Origin: Bacteroidia bacterium
GTDB taxonomy: Bacteria > Bacteroidota > Bacteroidia > Palsa-965
Assembly: GCA_023151315.1 (NCBI GenBank)
Contig: JAKLJE010000004.1
Coordinates: 62,001 to 126,000, forward strand
Length of the DNA stretch: 64,000 nt
Reading direction: 5' to 3'
The notes beneath the pieces are model-generated. The model was not told the DNA's origin, did no database searches, and was given only the letters and a program-made list of their open reading frames with translations. A program made the position numbers and the translations under genes. How positions within the stretch are numbered: position 1 is the first letter of the stretch; each line of letters starts with the position of its first letter. Below, one piece after another: positions 55,212 through 63,966 of the stretch.

Positions 55212-55219
55212 CGAAGATA
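55212..55219 (-). promoter_or_regulatory. -7 box (TATCTTCG) of the dlt-like operon
   Basis: One change from TAnnTTTG, 17 nt before the dltC ATG. The same octamer stands 18 nt before the 2466 gene and before lpxK. It is the only promoter-like sequence between the upstream terminator and dltC. Confidence 0.45.
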
Positions 55220-55276
55220 CAATTTACGCCAATGAATAAAGGAACGGCAGAGGCTTGGGCCCTGAATGGGTAAAAT

Positions 55277-55308
55277 AAAAAGCCTTCCTGATTGACAGAA
55301 AGGCTTTT
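55277..55308 (-). terminator. Terminator of the zinc-ribbon gene, upstream of the dlt-like operon
   Basis: Arms aaaagcctt and aaggctttt around a 12-nt loop, with a T-rich minus-strand tail. It separates the dlt-like operon from the zinc-ribbon and NIF3 transcript. Confidence 0.75.
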
Positions 55309-55325
55309 CGGAAAGACTATTGGAA

Positions 55326-56147
55326 TTATTTTGCTTTTGCGCGGCTTGGTTTTTTCTCAACCACCGGCTCTACCGGGCGACCGTTTCCAAGCAGGAAGTC
55401 AGCATCAACAAGGATGCGTCCGCAATGTTCGCACACGATGATTTTCTTGTGTGTACGGATATCGAGCTGGCGCTGTGGCGGGATTTTATTGAAGCATCCG
55501 CCGCAAGCATCACGCTGAACGTGAACAACAGCAAGACCGTTGCGCACATTGAGGCGAACACGGTGATATGCATTCAGCAGACGCTCTTCAATTTTCTGAG
55601 CAGCAACTTCTGATTTTGCGAGAAGTTCTTCTTCGTCTTTGCGTGTTTCCGCAACGATGTCTTCAAGTTCTTCTTTCTTAAGACGGAGGTCTTCACGACG
55701 CTCGTCAAGAACTGCTTGTGAGCTTTCAATGATTTCTTTCTTCGCAGCGATCTGAGCTTTGAACTCTTTCACGCGTTTTTCAGAAAGCTGGATTTCGAGG
55801 TTCTGGAATTCGATTTCTTTTGTCAATGAATCGAACTCGCGGTTGTTACGCACTTTGCCCTGCTGACCTTCGTATTTCTTGATTGCAGCAAGAGCATCTT
55901 TCGCAACGTTTTTCTTTTCTGTGATCTGATCTTCCAACGCCTGAACTTCGCTGTTGAGGTTGTTCATGCGTGTTTCAAGTCCAGCAACTTCATCTTCAAG
56001 ATCACGAACCTCCAATGGAAGTTCACCACGTACCGTGCGAATACGGTCAATCTGTGAATCAATCTGCTGCAGCTCGTACAGCGCTCTCAGTTTATCTTCT
56101 ACAGGAATGTCCGCTTTTTCGTCGGCTTTTTTCGCTTTCGTGGTCAT
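55326..56147 (-). CDS. Coiled-coil C4 zinc-ribbon protein (CT398-like)
   Basis: 273 residues: a long antiparallel coiled coil (about 20-200, dense Glu/Lys/Leu heptads) then a zinc ribbon with two Cys pairs, CGGCFNKIPPQ and VCEHCGRIL. Chlamydia CT398 has the same layout and binds sigma-54 and secretion components; the usual bacterial annotation is a putative nucleic-acid-binding zinc ribbon. Its start overlaps the stop of the NIF3 gene (ATGA), a pairing widespread in bacteria. Confidence 0.92.
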   Translation of the reverse strand: MTTKAKKADEKADIPVEDKLRALYELQQIDSQIDRIRTVRGELPLEVRDLEDEVAGLETRMNNLNSEVQALEDQITEKKNVAKDALAAIKKYEGQQGKVRNNREFDSLTKEIEFQNLEIQLSEKRVKEFKAQIAAKKEIIESSQAVLDERREDLRLKKEELEDIVAETRKDEEELLAKSEVAAQKIEERLLNAYHRVRLNVRNGLAVVHVQRDACGGCFNKIPPQRQLDIRTHKKIIVCEHCGRILVDADFLLGNGRPVEPVVEKKPSRAKAK

Positions 56148-57241
56148 ATGTAATAGGTTATCGGATTCGTGTTGGTTTCCGTTTTACGGACTGCAAATGT
56201 AGGAATTATTCCGTTTAGTTTGTCAATGATAAGGTCAATCGTAAACTGCTCAGTTTCAAAGTGTCCCACGTCCGCAATCAGGATTTTTCCTTCCCCGTCA
56301 AAGAACTGGTGGTATTTGAAGTCCCCGGTAACCAACGCGTCAGCCCCTGAATTCATGGCTTCTTTGAGCAAGAAACTGCCACTTCCGCCGCAAATCGCCA
56401 CTTTTGATATGGTTTTGCCCGAAACGGGCGTGTAGCGGATCACTTTGGCGTTGAGCTGCTGTTTCACGTGTTTCAGAAACTCATCCTGACTCATGGGTTT
56501 TTCAAGATTTCCGATCATTCCTGACCCGATTTGTTGCCATGAATTATCCATCGGAAAAAGGTCGTAGGCTATTTCTTCATAGGGATGAGATTCACGCAGT
56601 GCTGCCATCAGTTTTCCTTCGATAAATGACGGGTAAATTATTTCAATCCGCTCTTCTGGTTCCTGCATGAATTTCCCTTTTTCTCCAATGACAGGATTGG
56701 AATTCTCGTTACCGCGATAGGTTCCTGTTCCTTCGGAATTAAAACTCACTTTGTCGTAATTCCCAATGTAACCGGCACCTGCAGCCCATAATGCTTCCCG
56801 AACTTTTGATGCCGAATCTTTAGGGCAGAAAGTAACCAGTTTGCGAAGTAATCCCCGCTTTGGTGACAGAATCGATGGAGATTTTATTCCCAGCCGCTTC
56901 GCAATTTCGGCATTAACACCGGTGTGCACATTGTCAAGATTGGTGTGAATGGCGTAAATGGCAATGTTGTTTCGAATGGCAGCAATAACCGTTCTTTCGA
57001 TGTAATTCTTCCCGGTGATTTTCTTCAATCCTGAGAACACGATCGGGTGATGAGCTATAATCATGTTGCAACTTGTACGAACGGCTTCATCAACTACGGC
57101 TTCAATGCAGTCCAACGCCACCAGAATTCCGGTTACTTCATCATTTTGATTACCGGTGATGAGTCCGCAATTATCATACGACTCCTGCAGTGCCGGTGGT
57201 GCCCAGCTTTCGAGTACGGAAATGATTTCCTTAATTTTCAT
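56144..57241 (-). CDS. NIF3-like dinuclear metal-centre protein
   Basis: 365 residues. Metal-binding segments: IIAHHPIVFSGLKKI near 62-76, IYAIHTNLDNVHTG near 95-108, and DVGHFETEQ near 325. The long form includes the inserted CutA-like domain (about 130-230). NIF3 proteins form hexamers; GTP cyclohydrolase-like activity was proposed, but the role is unsettled. Co-translated with the zinc-ribbon gene. Its ATG is exactly 4 nt after a TATATTTG box. Confidence 0.93.
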   Translation of the reverse strand: MKIKEIISVLESWAPPALQESYDNCGLITGNQNDEVTGILVALDCIEAVVDEAVRTSCNMIIAHHPIVFSGLKKITGKNYIERTVIAAIRNNIAIYAIHTNLDNVHTGVNAEIAKRLGIKSPSILSPKRGLLRKLVTFCPKDSASKVREALWAAGAGYIGNYDKVSFNSEGTGTYRGNENSNPVIGEKGKFMQEPEERIEIIYPSFIEGKLMAALRESHPYEEIAYDLFPMDNSWQQIGSGMIGNLEKPMSQDEFLKHVKQQLNAKVIRYTPVSGKTISKVAICGGSGSFLLKEAMNSGADALVTGDFKYHQFFDGEGKILIADVGHFETEQFTIDLIIDKLNGIIPTFAVRKTETNTNPITYYI

Positions 57242-57245
57242 TCAG

Positions 57246-57253
57246 CAAATATA
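57246..57253 (-). promoter_or_regulatory. -7 box (TATATTTG), 4 nt before the NIF3 start
   Basis: Exact TAnnTTTG, CTGA before the ATG at 57241. A leaderless transcript is predicted. Confidence 0.6.
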
Positions 57254-57310
57254 GGTTTTCATTATGGAGAAATCCTCTGTTTGCAGAGCGATTGAACCCG
57301 TTTCAACGCT

Positions 57311-57318
57311 TATCTTCG
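57311..57318 (+). promoter_or_regulatory. -7-like box (TATCTTCG), 5 nt before the lpxK start
   Basis: TATCTTCG followed by C, the same octamer as before dltC, ending 5 nt before the ATG at 57324. Confidence 0.4.
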
Positions 57319-57323
57319 CAGGA

Positions 57324-58427
57324 ATGAAATTGCTCCGCATCCTCGCATATCCTTTCGCTCTGATTTACGGGCTGATTACAGCGTTGCGGAACAAGTTGTT
57401 TGATATCGGGATTCTTCCGGTAACTGAATTCAGAAATGTGCGACTGATCGGAGTGGGGAATCTTGCAGCAGGTGGAACAGGTAAAACGCCGCATGTGGAA
57501 TACATCGTTCGTTTGTTGAAATTGAATTACAATGTTGCCACATTGAGTCGCGGATACGGTCGCAAGACATCAGGATTTCTTGTGGCAGAGAAATCAATGA
57601 CGACTGCGGATATCGGTGATGAGCCAAAGCAGTTTCGGAATCGTTTTGAAGAAAGCGTAGTGGTTGCGGTGGACGGTAATCGTGTACGCGGAACAGAGAA
57701 AATCATGGAGCAATTTCCGGAAACGGATATTATCGTGCTAGATGATGTTTTTCAGCACCGAAGAATAAAACCGGGATTGCAGATCATGCTAACTGATTAC
57801 ACCAATCTGTATTATCAGGATCAGGTTTTGCCAACAGGATATCTGCGCGAATTCAAGAGTGGTTCGAAACGGGCAGATATAATTGTGGTGACGAAAACAC
57901 CTGAAATGTTTTCACCATTAGAGCGGAAACGGATAATGAAAGAGATGCGTGCAGAGGCATACCAAAAGATATTTTTCTCTACTATTCGCTATGGTAATCT
58001 TGTTCCGCTTTTTGCGGAATCTGTTGAAGAGGGAATGTGCAGAGAAAAGTGCTTTAAAGAGGGGTATTCTGTTGTTCTGATGACCGGAATAGCCAACGCA
58101 CATTCATTGGAGTATTATCTGAAAGACAAGGTGCAGGAACTTGTTCCGTATAAATTCCGGGATCATCACGAGTTTTCTGCTTCCGATCTATTAGGTTTGC
58201 AGGAGCTTTTTTCGAAAATCAAAAATGATCGCAAGATCATTCTGACGACGGAGAAAGATGCCATGCGTCTGGATAAACCGGAACTTAGGGATCTGCTCAA
58301 TAAATTGCCGATTTATTATGTTCCGATTGAGATCGGATTTCATGATAAAGACGAAGAAGAATTCAATGCTCAAATTGTAAACTATGTACGATCGCACAAC
58401 ATCAACCGCCGCGTTTCTAAAGTCTGA
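57324..58427 (+). CDS. lpxK: Tetraacyldisaccharide 4'-kinase (lipid A)
   Basis: 367 residues from ATG at 57324 (MKLLRILAYPFALIYGL), where the N-terminal helix fits the membrane-associated LpxK; an earlier in-frame ATG at 57264 would read through the promoter box. Walker A GNLAAGGTGKTPHVEY is at about 42-57, followed by SRGYGRKTSGF and DDVFQHRRIKPGLQIMLTDY. It phosphorylates the 4' position of the lipid A disaccharide. Its presence shows the organism makes lipid A and so has a true outer membrane. Confidence 0.96.
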   Translation: MKLLRILAYPFALIYGLITALRNKLFDIGILPVTEFRNVRLIGVGNLAAGGTGKTPHVEYIVRLLKLNYNVATLSRGYGRKTSGFLVAEKSMTTADIGDEPKQFRNRFEESVVVAVDGNRVRGTEKIMEQFPETDIIVLDDVFQHRRIKPGLQIMLTDYTNLYYQDQVLPTGYLREFKSGSKRADIIVVTKTPEMFSPLERKRIMKEMRAEAYQKIFFSTIRYGNLVPLFAESVEEGMCREKCFKEGYSVVLMTGIANAHSLEYYLKDKVQELVPYKFRDHHEFSASDLLGLQELFSKIKNDRKIILTTEKDAMRLDKPELRDLLNKLPIYYVPIEIGFHDKDEEEFNAQIVNYVRSHNINRRVSKV

Positions 58428-59199
58428 GATCAAAGGATTTGTTCCTGAAACGGGGATTATTCTCGGAACCGGGCTCGGAGGATTGGTTAACGAAATTCAG
58501 GCTGAATTTGTAATCCCATATGATAAGATACCGGAGTTTCCTGTGTCAACAGTGGAAGGACATTCCGGAAAAATGATTTTCGGGAAATTGAACGGTAAGA
58601 ATGTGGTGGCCATGCAGGGGCGCTTTCATTTTTATGAAGGTTATACCATGCAACAGGTTACATTCCCTGTTCGGGTTATGAAGATGTTGGGTATTCAACG
58701 TCTGTTCGTATCGAATGCATCCGGCGGTGTGAATCCTGATTTTGAAATCGGTGATCTCATGATTCAGACGGATCATATTAATTTATTTCCGGCTCATCCG
58801 TTGACTGGTCCGAACGATAAACGATTTGGTCCGCGTTTCCCGGATATGAGTGAAGCCTACGATAAATCACTCATTGCATTGGCTGAGAAGGTTGCGGCTT
58901 CATTGGAAATCAAAGTTGTAAAAGGAGTTTACGCAGGTCTGAGCGGACCTACTTTTGAAACTCCGGCAGAATACAAAATGGTTCGTGTGCTGGGAGCAGA
59001 TACTGTAGGAATGAGTACGGTTCCGGAAGTGATCGTGGCACGTCACATGAACGTTCCTTGCTTTGCAATGAGTGTGATTACAGACCTCGGTGTTCCGGGT
59101 AAGATTGTAGAGGTGACGCACGAGGAAGTGCAACATGTAGCTTCGATTGCAGAAAAGAAAATGACGAAGATTATCAGCGAAATGATCAAGGCGCTGTAA
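58384..59199 (+). CDS. Purine-nucleoside phosphorylase (trimeric, PNP-I type)
   Basis: 271 residues. Trimeric PNP motifs: GIILGTGLGGLV near 24-35, STVEGHSGKMIFG near 55-67, MQGRFHFYEGY near 78-88, and VSNASGGVNPDFEIGDLM. It cleaves inosine and guanosine with phosphate. Its ATG lies inside the end of lpxK (44-nt overlap in another frame), suggesting translational coupling; no later start preserves the N-terminus. The usual symbol would be punA or deoD-like, left blank here. Confidence 0.93.
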   Translation: MYDRTTSTAAFLKSEIKGFVPETGIILGTGLGGLVNEIQAEFVIPYDKIPEFPVSTVEGHSGKMIFGKLNGKNVVAMQGRFHFYEGYTMQQVTFPVRVMKMLGIQRLFVSNASGGVNPDFEIGDLMIQTDHINLFPAHPLTGPNDKRFGPRFPDMSEAYDKSLIALAEKVAASLEIKVVKGVYAGLSGPTFETPAEYKMVRVLGADTVGMSTVPEVIVARHMNVPCFAMSVITDLGVPGKIVEVTHEEVQHVASIAEKKMTKIISEMIKAL

Positions 59200-59253
59200 T
59201 TGATGGTCTGGTCTCGTCAATTTTCGTAACTTACATAAAAGTAAACCACCGAA

Positions 59254-60669
59254 ATGAAAAATATATTTCACTTAATTGCATTGACTTTTTTGGTTCTTGC
59301 ATCAAACAATTCAAATGCTCAGAATTACGCTTCACAGAATGTGAACATGATAGGACACTGGTACAATCCTACTCAGGATGCAGAACCGGTTTACGGAATT
59401 AAATATCAGAGTGTGTGGGGATGGCACGATTCGATCAACAACCGCGAATACGGAATAATCGGGGCTTCAGACGGGACATTTTTTATTGACGTTACAAATC
59501 CTGCCGCTCCGGTGATGTGCGACTTCGTTCCTGCTGTTCATGGCGATCTGATCTGGCATGAAATCAAAACGTACCAGAATTACTGTTATATCGTTTCTGA
59601 TGACGGAGGAGGAAATTCGTTCATCATTGCAGATCTGAGTTACCTTCCGGATTCCGTGCATGTTGTTCGTGATGACAACACGATATTCGAGCAGTGCCAC
59701 ACAATTTATGTTGATGGCGATAAACTCTGGGGTGGAAGCGTAACGGGAGATAACGGACAGTTTTTCTACTCGATGGCGTGTTATGATCTTTCTGCTGACC
59801 CTACAACACCAACATTGATTCGTTCCCTTAATCAGGATTATCCTCAGATCCAGAGTGTGCATGATATGTTTGTACGCAACGATACCGTTTACGCATCAGC
59901 AGGTTATCAGGGGCTGCATATTTATACATTCACTACAACTTTTCAGGAGATCGGAGTTCTCACTTCTTATCCTGAAGCAGGTTACAATCACAGTAGCTTC
60001 CTCACATCAGACGGAAATACTTTGATTTTTATGGATGAAGTTCCGGCTGGTATGGGCATCAAGAGTATTGATGTTTCGAATATGGGCAACATCTCTGTCA
60101 ATCAAACTTTCCGTTCCAATCAAGGAAACACTCCGCACAATCCGTACATCATGGGTAATGATATTCTGATTGCGGCAAACTACACGGATGGGGTGCAGAT
60201 TTATAACATCAGTAATCCGTCTGCAATTTACAGAAGCGGTTACTTTGACAGTGATACACTGATCAACTATCCGAATTACACACAACCATACCACGGATGC
60301 TGGGCGGCATACACCGATTTACCTTCAGGATTGCTGTTGATCTCCGATATGCAGAACGGATTATATGTGCTTGATATATCCAGTGCAATTACTTCCGCAC
60401 CTCAGCCGGGATCAGCCACTCTTGCGGCCAACGCATATCCGAATCCGTTCAACGGTAATTTCTTCATCAGCTCGAGCGTGACACATGCACAACCGCTGAA
60501 CTGGACCGTGTACGATGCAACAGGTCGCGCAGTACTGACCGGTAACGAAAGTTTGCCTGCAGGTGCTGTTATCCTTGAAATTCCTGCAGAAGGATTGCCT
60601 TCGGGCGTTTACTCCGTGAAAATGGAAAGCGATGAATTGAACGGAAGCGTGAAGATGGTTAAAGAGTAG
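59254..60669 (+). CDS. T9SS-exported choice-of-anchor B family protein
   Basis: 471 residues: signal peptide (MKNIFHLIALTFLVLASNNSNAQ), then a beta-propeller-like choice-of-anchor B domain over about 25-385 (YGIKYQSVWGWHDSINNREYGIIGASDGTFFIDVTNPAAP is the characteristic N-terminal block; NGLYVLDIS closes it), and a T9SS sorting tail at about 395-471 (AYPNPFNGNFFISS to LPSGVYSVKM). Probably surface-bound; function unknown. The next gene begins inside a terminator-like hairpin at its 3' end. Confidence 0.88.
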   Translation: MKNIFHLIALTFLVLASNNSNAQNYASQNVNMIGHWYNPTQDAEPVYGIKYQSVWGWHDSINNREYGIIGASDGTFFIDVTNPAAPVMCDFVPAVHGDLIWHEIKTYQNYCYIVSDDGGGNSFIIADLSYLPDSVHVVRDDNTIFEQCHTIYVDGDKLWGGSVTGDNGQFFYSMACYDLSADPTTPTLIRSLNQDYPQIQSVHDMFVRNDTVYASAGYQGLHIYTFTTTFQEIGVLTSYPEAGYNHSSFLTSDGNTLIFMDEVPAGMGIKSIDVSNMGNISVNQTFRSNQGNTPHNPYIMGNDILIAANYTDGVQIYNISNPSAIYRSGYFDSDTLINYPNYTQPYHGCWAAYTDLPSGLLLISDMQNGLYVLDISSAITSAPQPGSATLAANAYPNPFNGNFFISSSVTHAQPLNWTVYDATGRAVLTGNESLPAGAVILEIPAEGLPSGVYSVKMESDELNGSVKMVKE

Positions 60670-60694
60670 GTTTATCGGTACGATATTTGAGGTT

Positions 60695-60720
60695 AAGGAG
60701 CAGTGAAAAAACTGCTCCTT
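60695..60720 (+). terminator. Terminator-like hairpin that contains the next gene's start codon
   Basis: Ten-base perfect arms aaggagcagt and actgctcctt with loop gaaaaa, followed by ttttcttttt. It has the form of an intrinsic terminator for the 59254 gene. The GTG start of the following gene (60703-60705) spans the end of the left arm and the first loop base, so the right arm and T-tract encode its signal peptide. Confidence 0.7.
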
Positions 60721-62088
60721 TTCTTTTTCTGTTTATCGGTCATTCACGCTGCTGCACGTAAGCCGGTTCTGGCTGTATCGCCTGCGGTCGTTAACGTTGA
60801 TACGCTGTCATTTCAATACCATTCTTCCTCCGCTTATATTACAAAATACAAGCTGGCATCAACCTGGCTACAAGTTGGTGGATGTGACACTTTGAAGATT
60901 TCGCACGTTTACCATTGTAACGACAACGGCCAGCGCTATGAGGTGCGCAGAAATAAATTGACTGCATTTCCGGAGTATTGTGTCCCGGGGAATTCGTATG
61001 AAGTGTTTTTTGAAGTTTATTATCCTAAGGCACATCGGTTTGTGATCTGCACAGATGATAACGATTCCGTTGTGTTCAACGTGATCGGTCGTGGATTACA
61101 AAACATGTTGATTGAACCGTTGAATGATATATCTCGTCCGGTTGTGCATGGACAGTTGGCTCAGACTGAAGTGCGAATTACAAACACTTCGGGTCAATAT
61201 CAGATTTTGGATTCGATCGTAATTCCGGGAGGGAAATGGAAGTGTTATAATCAATTTCCGGTTGTAGTTTCTCCGAGTGGTGTATATCTAGTCAAGTGCT
61301 ATACAAGTTATTCAGATCATCCCGGTGGTGCAGCTCATGATTTCATTGGAGTTTTCTATCATCTCAAAAATGGAGAAGCAGGCGATATGCTTTCGTGTTA
61401 TGTCCGGGCTTCGTTTACACATGGTGTTGTAATAACTGACGCACGGATTAAAGATTTCGGTTTTGTGCGAAATGGAGACACGTTGCAAGCGAAGCTGCAT
61501 CTGTTGAATGAAGGAAGCTCCGTTGTTGTGCTTGAACCGCATGTTGAATACGGTACGTATGCCGTGTCCAAATCAAGTATGCGGCAAGGTGATACTGCTA
61601 CCATCTGGTTGCGATGGGTTGTGAAATATGCCGAAGGAAATTTCCTGTTCAATCAACCTTTATTCTACGATTCACGCAACGGCAAATGCACGTTTACATT
61701 CAAAGGTACCACCGACAAAAAAGACAAGCTACCGCATCATTACGTCAATGTGGATTCCTTGATCTGGATTGAAACGGACAGATATAATTTTGGCGAATTG
61801 AATCAAAGTCAAGGTCGGGCAGAACGTGCGTTCAAATGCAAAAACAATTCACCGGTTCCGATTATCATTACCAATTGTGTAACCGGCGATGGCGGTTCCA
61901 TGGCATGGAGTACAAGAGAACCTATTCTTCCCGGACAGGAATTCACCATTCACTTTCTGCAGGACTTGAAATGCCGAATAGGACCATTCAACAGAGCGAT
62001 ATCCGTTACGATTATGATGGACGGCCAAACCTGCCAGAGATACATACGCTGCAGCGGAGTGGTGAAACAGAATAGTCAGCCTGACTAA
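60703..62088 (+). CDS. Exported protein with C-terminal DUF1573-like domain
   Basis: 461 residues. A GTG start gives a signal peptide (MKKLLLFFFCLSVIHAAA). The middle consists of Ig-like beta-sandwiches with several cysteines (SVVFNVIGRGLQNMLIEPLNDISRPV). The C-terminal part (NFGELNQSQGRAERAFKCKNNSPVPIIITNCVTGDGG to PFNRAISVTIMMDGQ) matches the DUF1573/ASH-type pattern of Bacteroidota. There is no T9SS tail. The start codon lies in a terminator hairpin. Periplasmic or surface location is inferred. Confidence 0.8.
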   Translation: MKKLLLFFFCLSVIHAAARKPVLAVSPAVVNVDTLSFQYHSSSAYITKYKLASTWLQVGGCDTLKISHVYHCNDNGQRYEVRRNKLTAFPEYCVPGNSYEVFFEVYYPKAHRFVICTDDNDSVVFNVIGRGLQNMLIEPLNDISRPVVHGQLAQTEVRITNTSGQYQILDSIVIPGGKWKCYNQFPVVVSPSGVYLVKCYTSYSDHPGGAAHDFIGVFYHLKNGEAGDMLSCYVRASFTHGVVITDARIKDFGFVRNGDTLQAKLHLLNEGSSVVVLEPHVEYGTYAVSKSSMRQGDTATIWLRWVVKYAEGNFLFNQPLFYDSRNGKCTFTFKGTTDKKDKLPHHYVNVDSLIWIETDRYNFGELNQSQGRAERAFKCKNNSPVPIIITNCVTGDGGSMAWSTREPILPGQEFTIHFLQDLKCRIGPFNRAISVTIMMDGQTCQRYIRCSGVVKQNSQPD

Positions 62089-62136
62089 AATATTTAGTTT
62101 TCCGTTAAAACGCTTCAAGCCTGATTTTGCCTGGTC

Positions 62137-62144
62137 TAGTTTTG
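62137..62144 (+). promoter_or_regulatory. -7 box (TAGTTTTG) of the radical-SAM gene
   Basis: Exact TAnnTTTG, 20 nt before the ATG at 62165. Confidence 0.5.
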
Positions 62145-62164
62145 GTTTCATCAAATCAGAACTT

Positions 62165-63229
62165 ATGCAGGTACAGACACAGGATTTCAGAGGACGCGGT
62201 GCGCAGTTCAACCCAATGAACCGTTTCATGAAGCAGGAGCGCGTTCAGCAACACATGGAAGTGATTGATGAGCCTTTGCTGCTCAATGACAGAACGGATT
62301 ACACGGAGATTTTCCCGAAGTCCATCATCAACAAAGTAGACAGCCCTGATTTGATGAATCTTTCTCTGAATCCTTACCAAGGATGCGAGCACGGGTGTGT
62401 TTACTGTTACGCCAGAAACTCGCATGAGTTCTGGGGTTACAGTTCAGGTCTTGATTTCGAACGAAAGATTCTGGTGAAGAAGAATGCGGCGGAGTTGCTG
62501 GAAAAAGAATTGAGCAATCCGCGACACAAACCGGAGCCGATGATGTTCAGCGGGAATACGGATTGCTATCAACCGATTGAGCGCAAACTGGGAATCACGC
62601 GTCAGATGCTGGAAGTGTTGCTGAAGTATCGCCACCCTGCAGCGATCATTACCAAGAACTCTTTGGTGTGTCGCGATATTGATATTCTTGCAGAAATGGC
62701 GAAGAAAAATCTCGTGTCCGTTATGATCAGTGTTACCGGAATGGATGAGAAAGTGCGTGAGAAAATGGAGCCGCGTACTTCGACATACAAGAATCGTTTC
62801 GAGACAATGCGCATTTTATCAGAGGCAGGAATCCGGACAGGAGTTTTATTCGGACCTGTGATTCCGGGATTGAACTCGCATGAAATTCCTGAAGTTCTGG
62901 AACGCGCTGCAGAAAACGGTGCACGCAGTGCGGGCTATACAATGGTTCGCTTGAACGGACAGATCGGAGATTTATTCACCGATTGGCTGCGAAGAAATAT
63001 GCCGGATCGTGCAGATAAGATTCTGAATCACATTCGCGCAGCGCATGATGGAAAGCTTAACGACAGTCGTTTCGGTGTGCGCATGAAAGGGGAAGGGCAA
63101 ATGGCGGAGAGTATTGCGAAACTGTTCCGACTGACAGCAGAACGTTTGGGTTTGAATCAGGATAAAATGATCTGGAATCTCAGCGACTTCAATCCGAAAG
63201 CGGGGCAGGCGCAGCTGACGCTTTTTTAA
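62165..63229 (+). CDS. PA0069-family radical-SAM protein (SplB-like)
   Basis: 354 residues. The cluster motif is in GCEHGCVYCYARNSHEF (CxxxCxxC) near 75-90, followed by a radical-SAM barrel with FSGNTDCYQPIERKLGITRQML and VMISVTGMDEKVREKMEPRTS. This matches the PA0069/Rv2578c group related to spore photoproduct lyase; the substrate is unknown and DNA repair is only a guess. Its last 41 nt overlap the convergent gene. Confidence 0.9.
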   Translation: MQVQTQDFRGRGAQFNPMNRFMKQERVQQHMEVIDEPLLLNDRTDYTEIFPKSIINKVDSPDLMNLSLNPYQGCEHGCVYCYARNSHEFWGYSSGLDFERKILVKKNAAELLEKELSNPRHKPEPMMFSGNTDCYQPIERKLGITRQMLEVLLKYRHPAAIITKNSLVCRDIDILAEMAKKNLVSVMISVTGMDEKVREKMEPRTSTYKNRFETMRILSEAGIRTGVLFGPVIPGLNSHEIPEVLERAAENGARSAGYTMVRLNGQIGDLFTDWLRRNMPDRADKILNHIRAAHDGKLNDSRFGVRMKGEGQMAESIAKLFRLTAERLGLNQDKMIWNLSDFNPKAGQAQLTLF

Positions 63230-63908
63230 AGAACCACGTTAAGCCGATGTTGCAATACGTAGGTCGGTAATTGACCGGGAGTTTGTACGATTGAGTGTTG
63301 ACGGAGTAATGTAAATTACCCGAAGCTGCATAAAGCTGAACCGGAACATGCTGAATGTTCACATCGATAAACAGGGTTTTGGCCATTCGGAAACTGCAGC
63401 CGAGAACGATTCCCGAGGCAAACTTTCGCACTGAACTTTTAATGGAATCTTCTGCACCTTCAATATTGAACTGCAGATAAGTTGGATTCGGATCGTTACT
63501 GTTGTGGTATTCATAAACGGAATAATCAGTACCTAAGATTAAATTTCCACTGAGTCCGCCGTATGGTTTTATGTTCTTGTTTCTCAATGGAACAATAACA
63601 TGAATCGCGGTTTCAATCATGCGTTGACGAATAGTAAAGGCACTTCCGGAATGTAAACGGAAACGTGTTTTATCCACTGCATAACCTACGGCAATCTGCA
63701 TTCCGAAACCGGTTCGGTTGGCAAGTTTATTCTCGTAAATCACACGGATTTTGCTGAGAGCAAGAGGCGAGAAGTTGGATGATGCAAATCGACTGAAATC
63801 GTATTTGGGAGCAAAAGATGTATTGATTCCCCAGACATGAGTATTCTTTTGCGCAAGCGAAAGATTGGTTATCAATATCAGTACCAACGCGATCAGAACT
63901 CGTATCAT
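63189..63908 (-). CDS. Small outer-membrane beta-barrel-like protein
   Basis: 239 residues with a signal peptide (MIRVLIALVLILITNLSLAQ). Amphipathic strands follow (TGFGMQIAVGYAVDKTRF, KTLFIDVNIQHVPVQLYAA, PTYCNIGLTWFF), ending near an aromatic residue and a short Ala/Pro tail. It fits an outer-membrane beta-barrel; I do not recognise a specific family. Box TACATTTA (63914-63921) lies 5 nt upstream. Its 3' end overlaps the radical-SAM gene by 41 nt. Confidence 0.78.
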   Translation of the reverse strand: MIRVLIALVLILITNLSLAQKNTHVWGINTSFAPKYDFSRFASSNFSPLALSKIRVIYENKLANRTGFGMQIAVGYAVDKTRFRLHSGSAFTIRQRMIETAIHVIVPLRNKNIKPYGGLSGNLILGTDYSVYEYHNSNDPNPTYLQFNIEGAEDSIKSSVRKFASGIVLGCSFRMAKTLFIDVNIQHVPVQLYAASGNLHYSVNTQSYKLPVNYRPTYCNIGLTWFFKKASAAPAPLSD

Positions 63909-63954
63909 AATTCTAAATGTAAGATATTTCTGATATGCGCCTTCTCGCTTTTTG

Positions 63955-63962
63955 TAAATTTG
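63955..63962 (+). promoter_or_regulatory. -7 box (TAAATTTG), 4 nt before the last gene
   Basis: Exact TAnnTTTG with GTTT before the ATG at 63967. Leaderless prediction. Confidence 0.55.
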
Positions 63963-63966
63963 GTTT

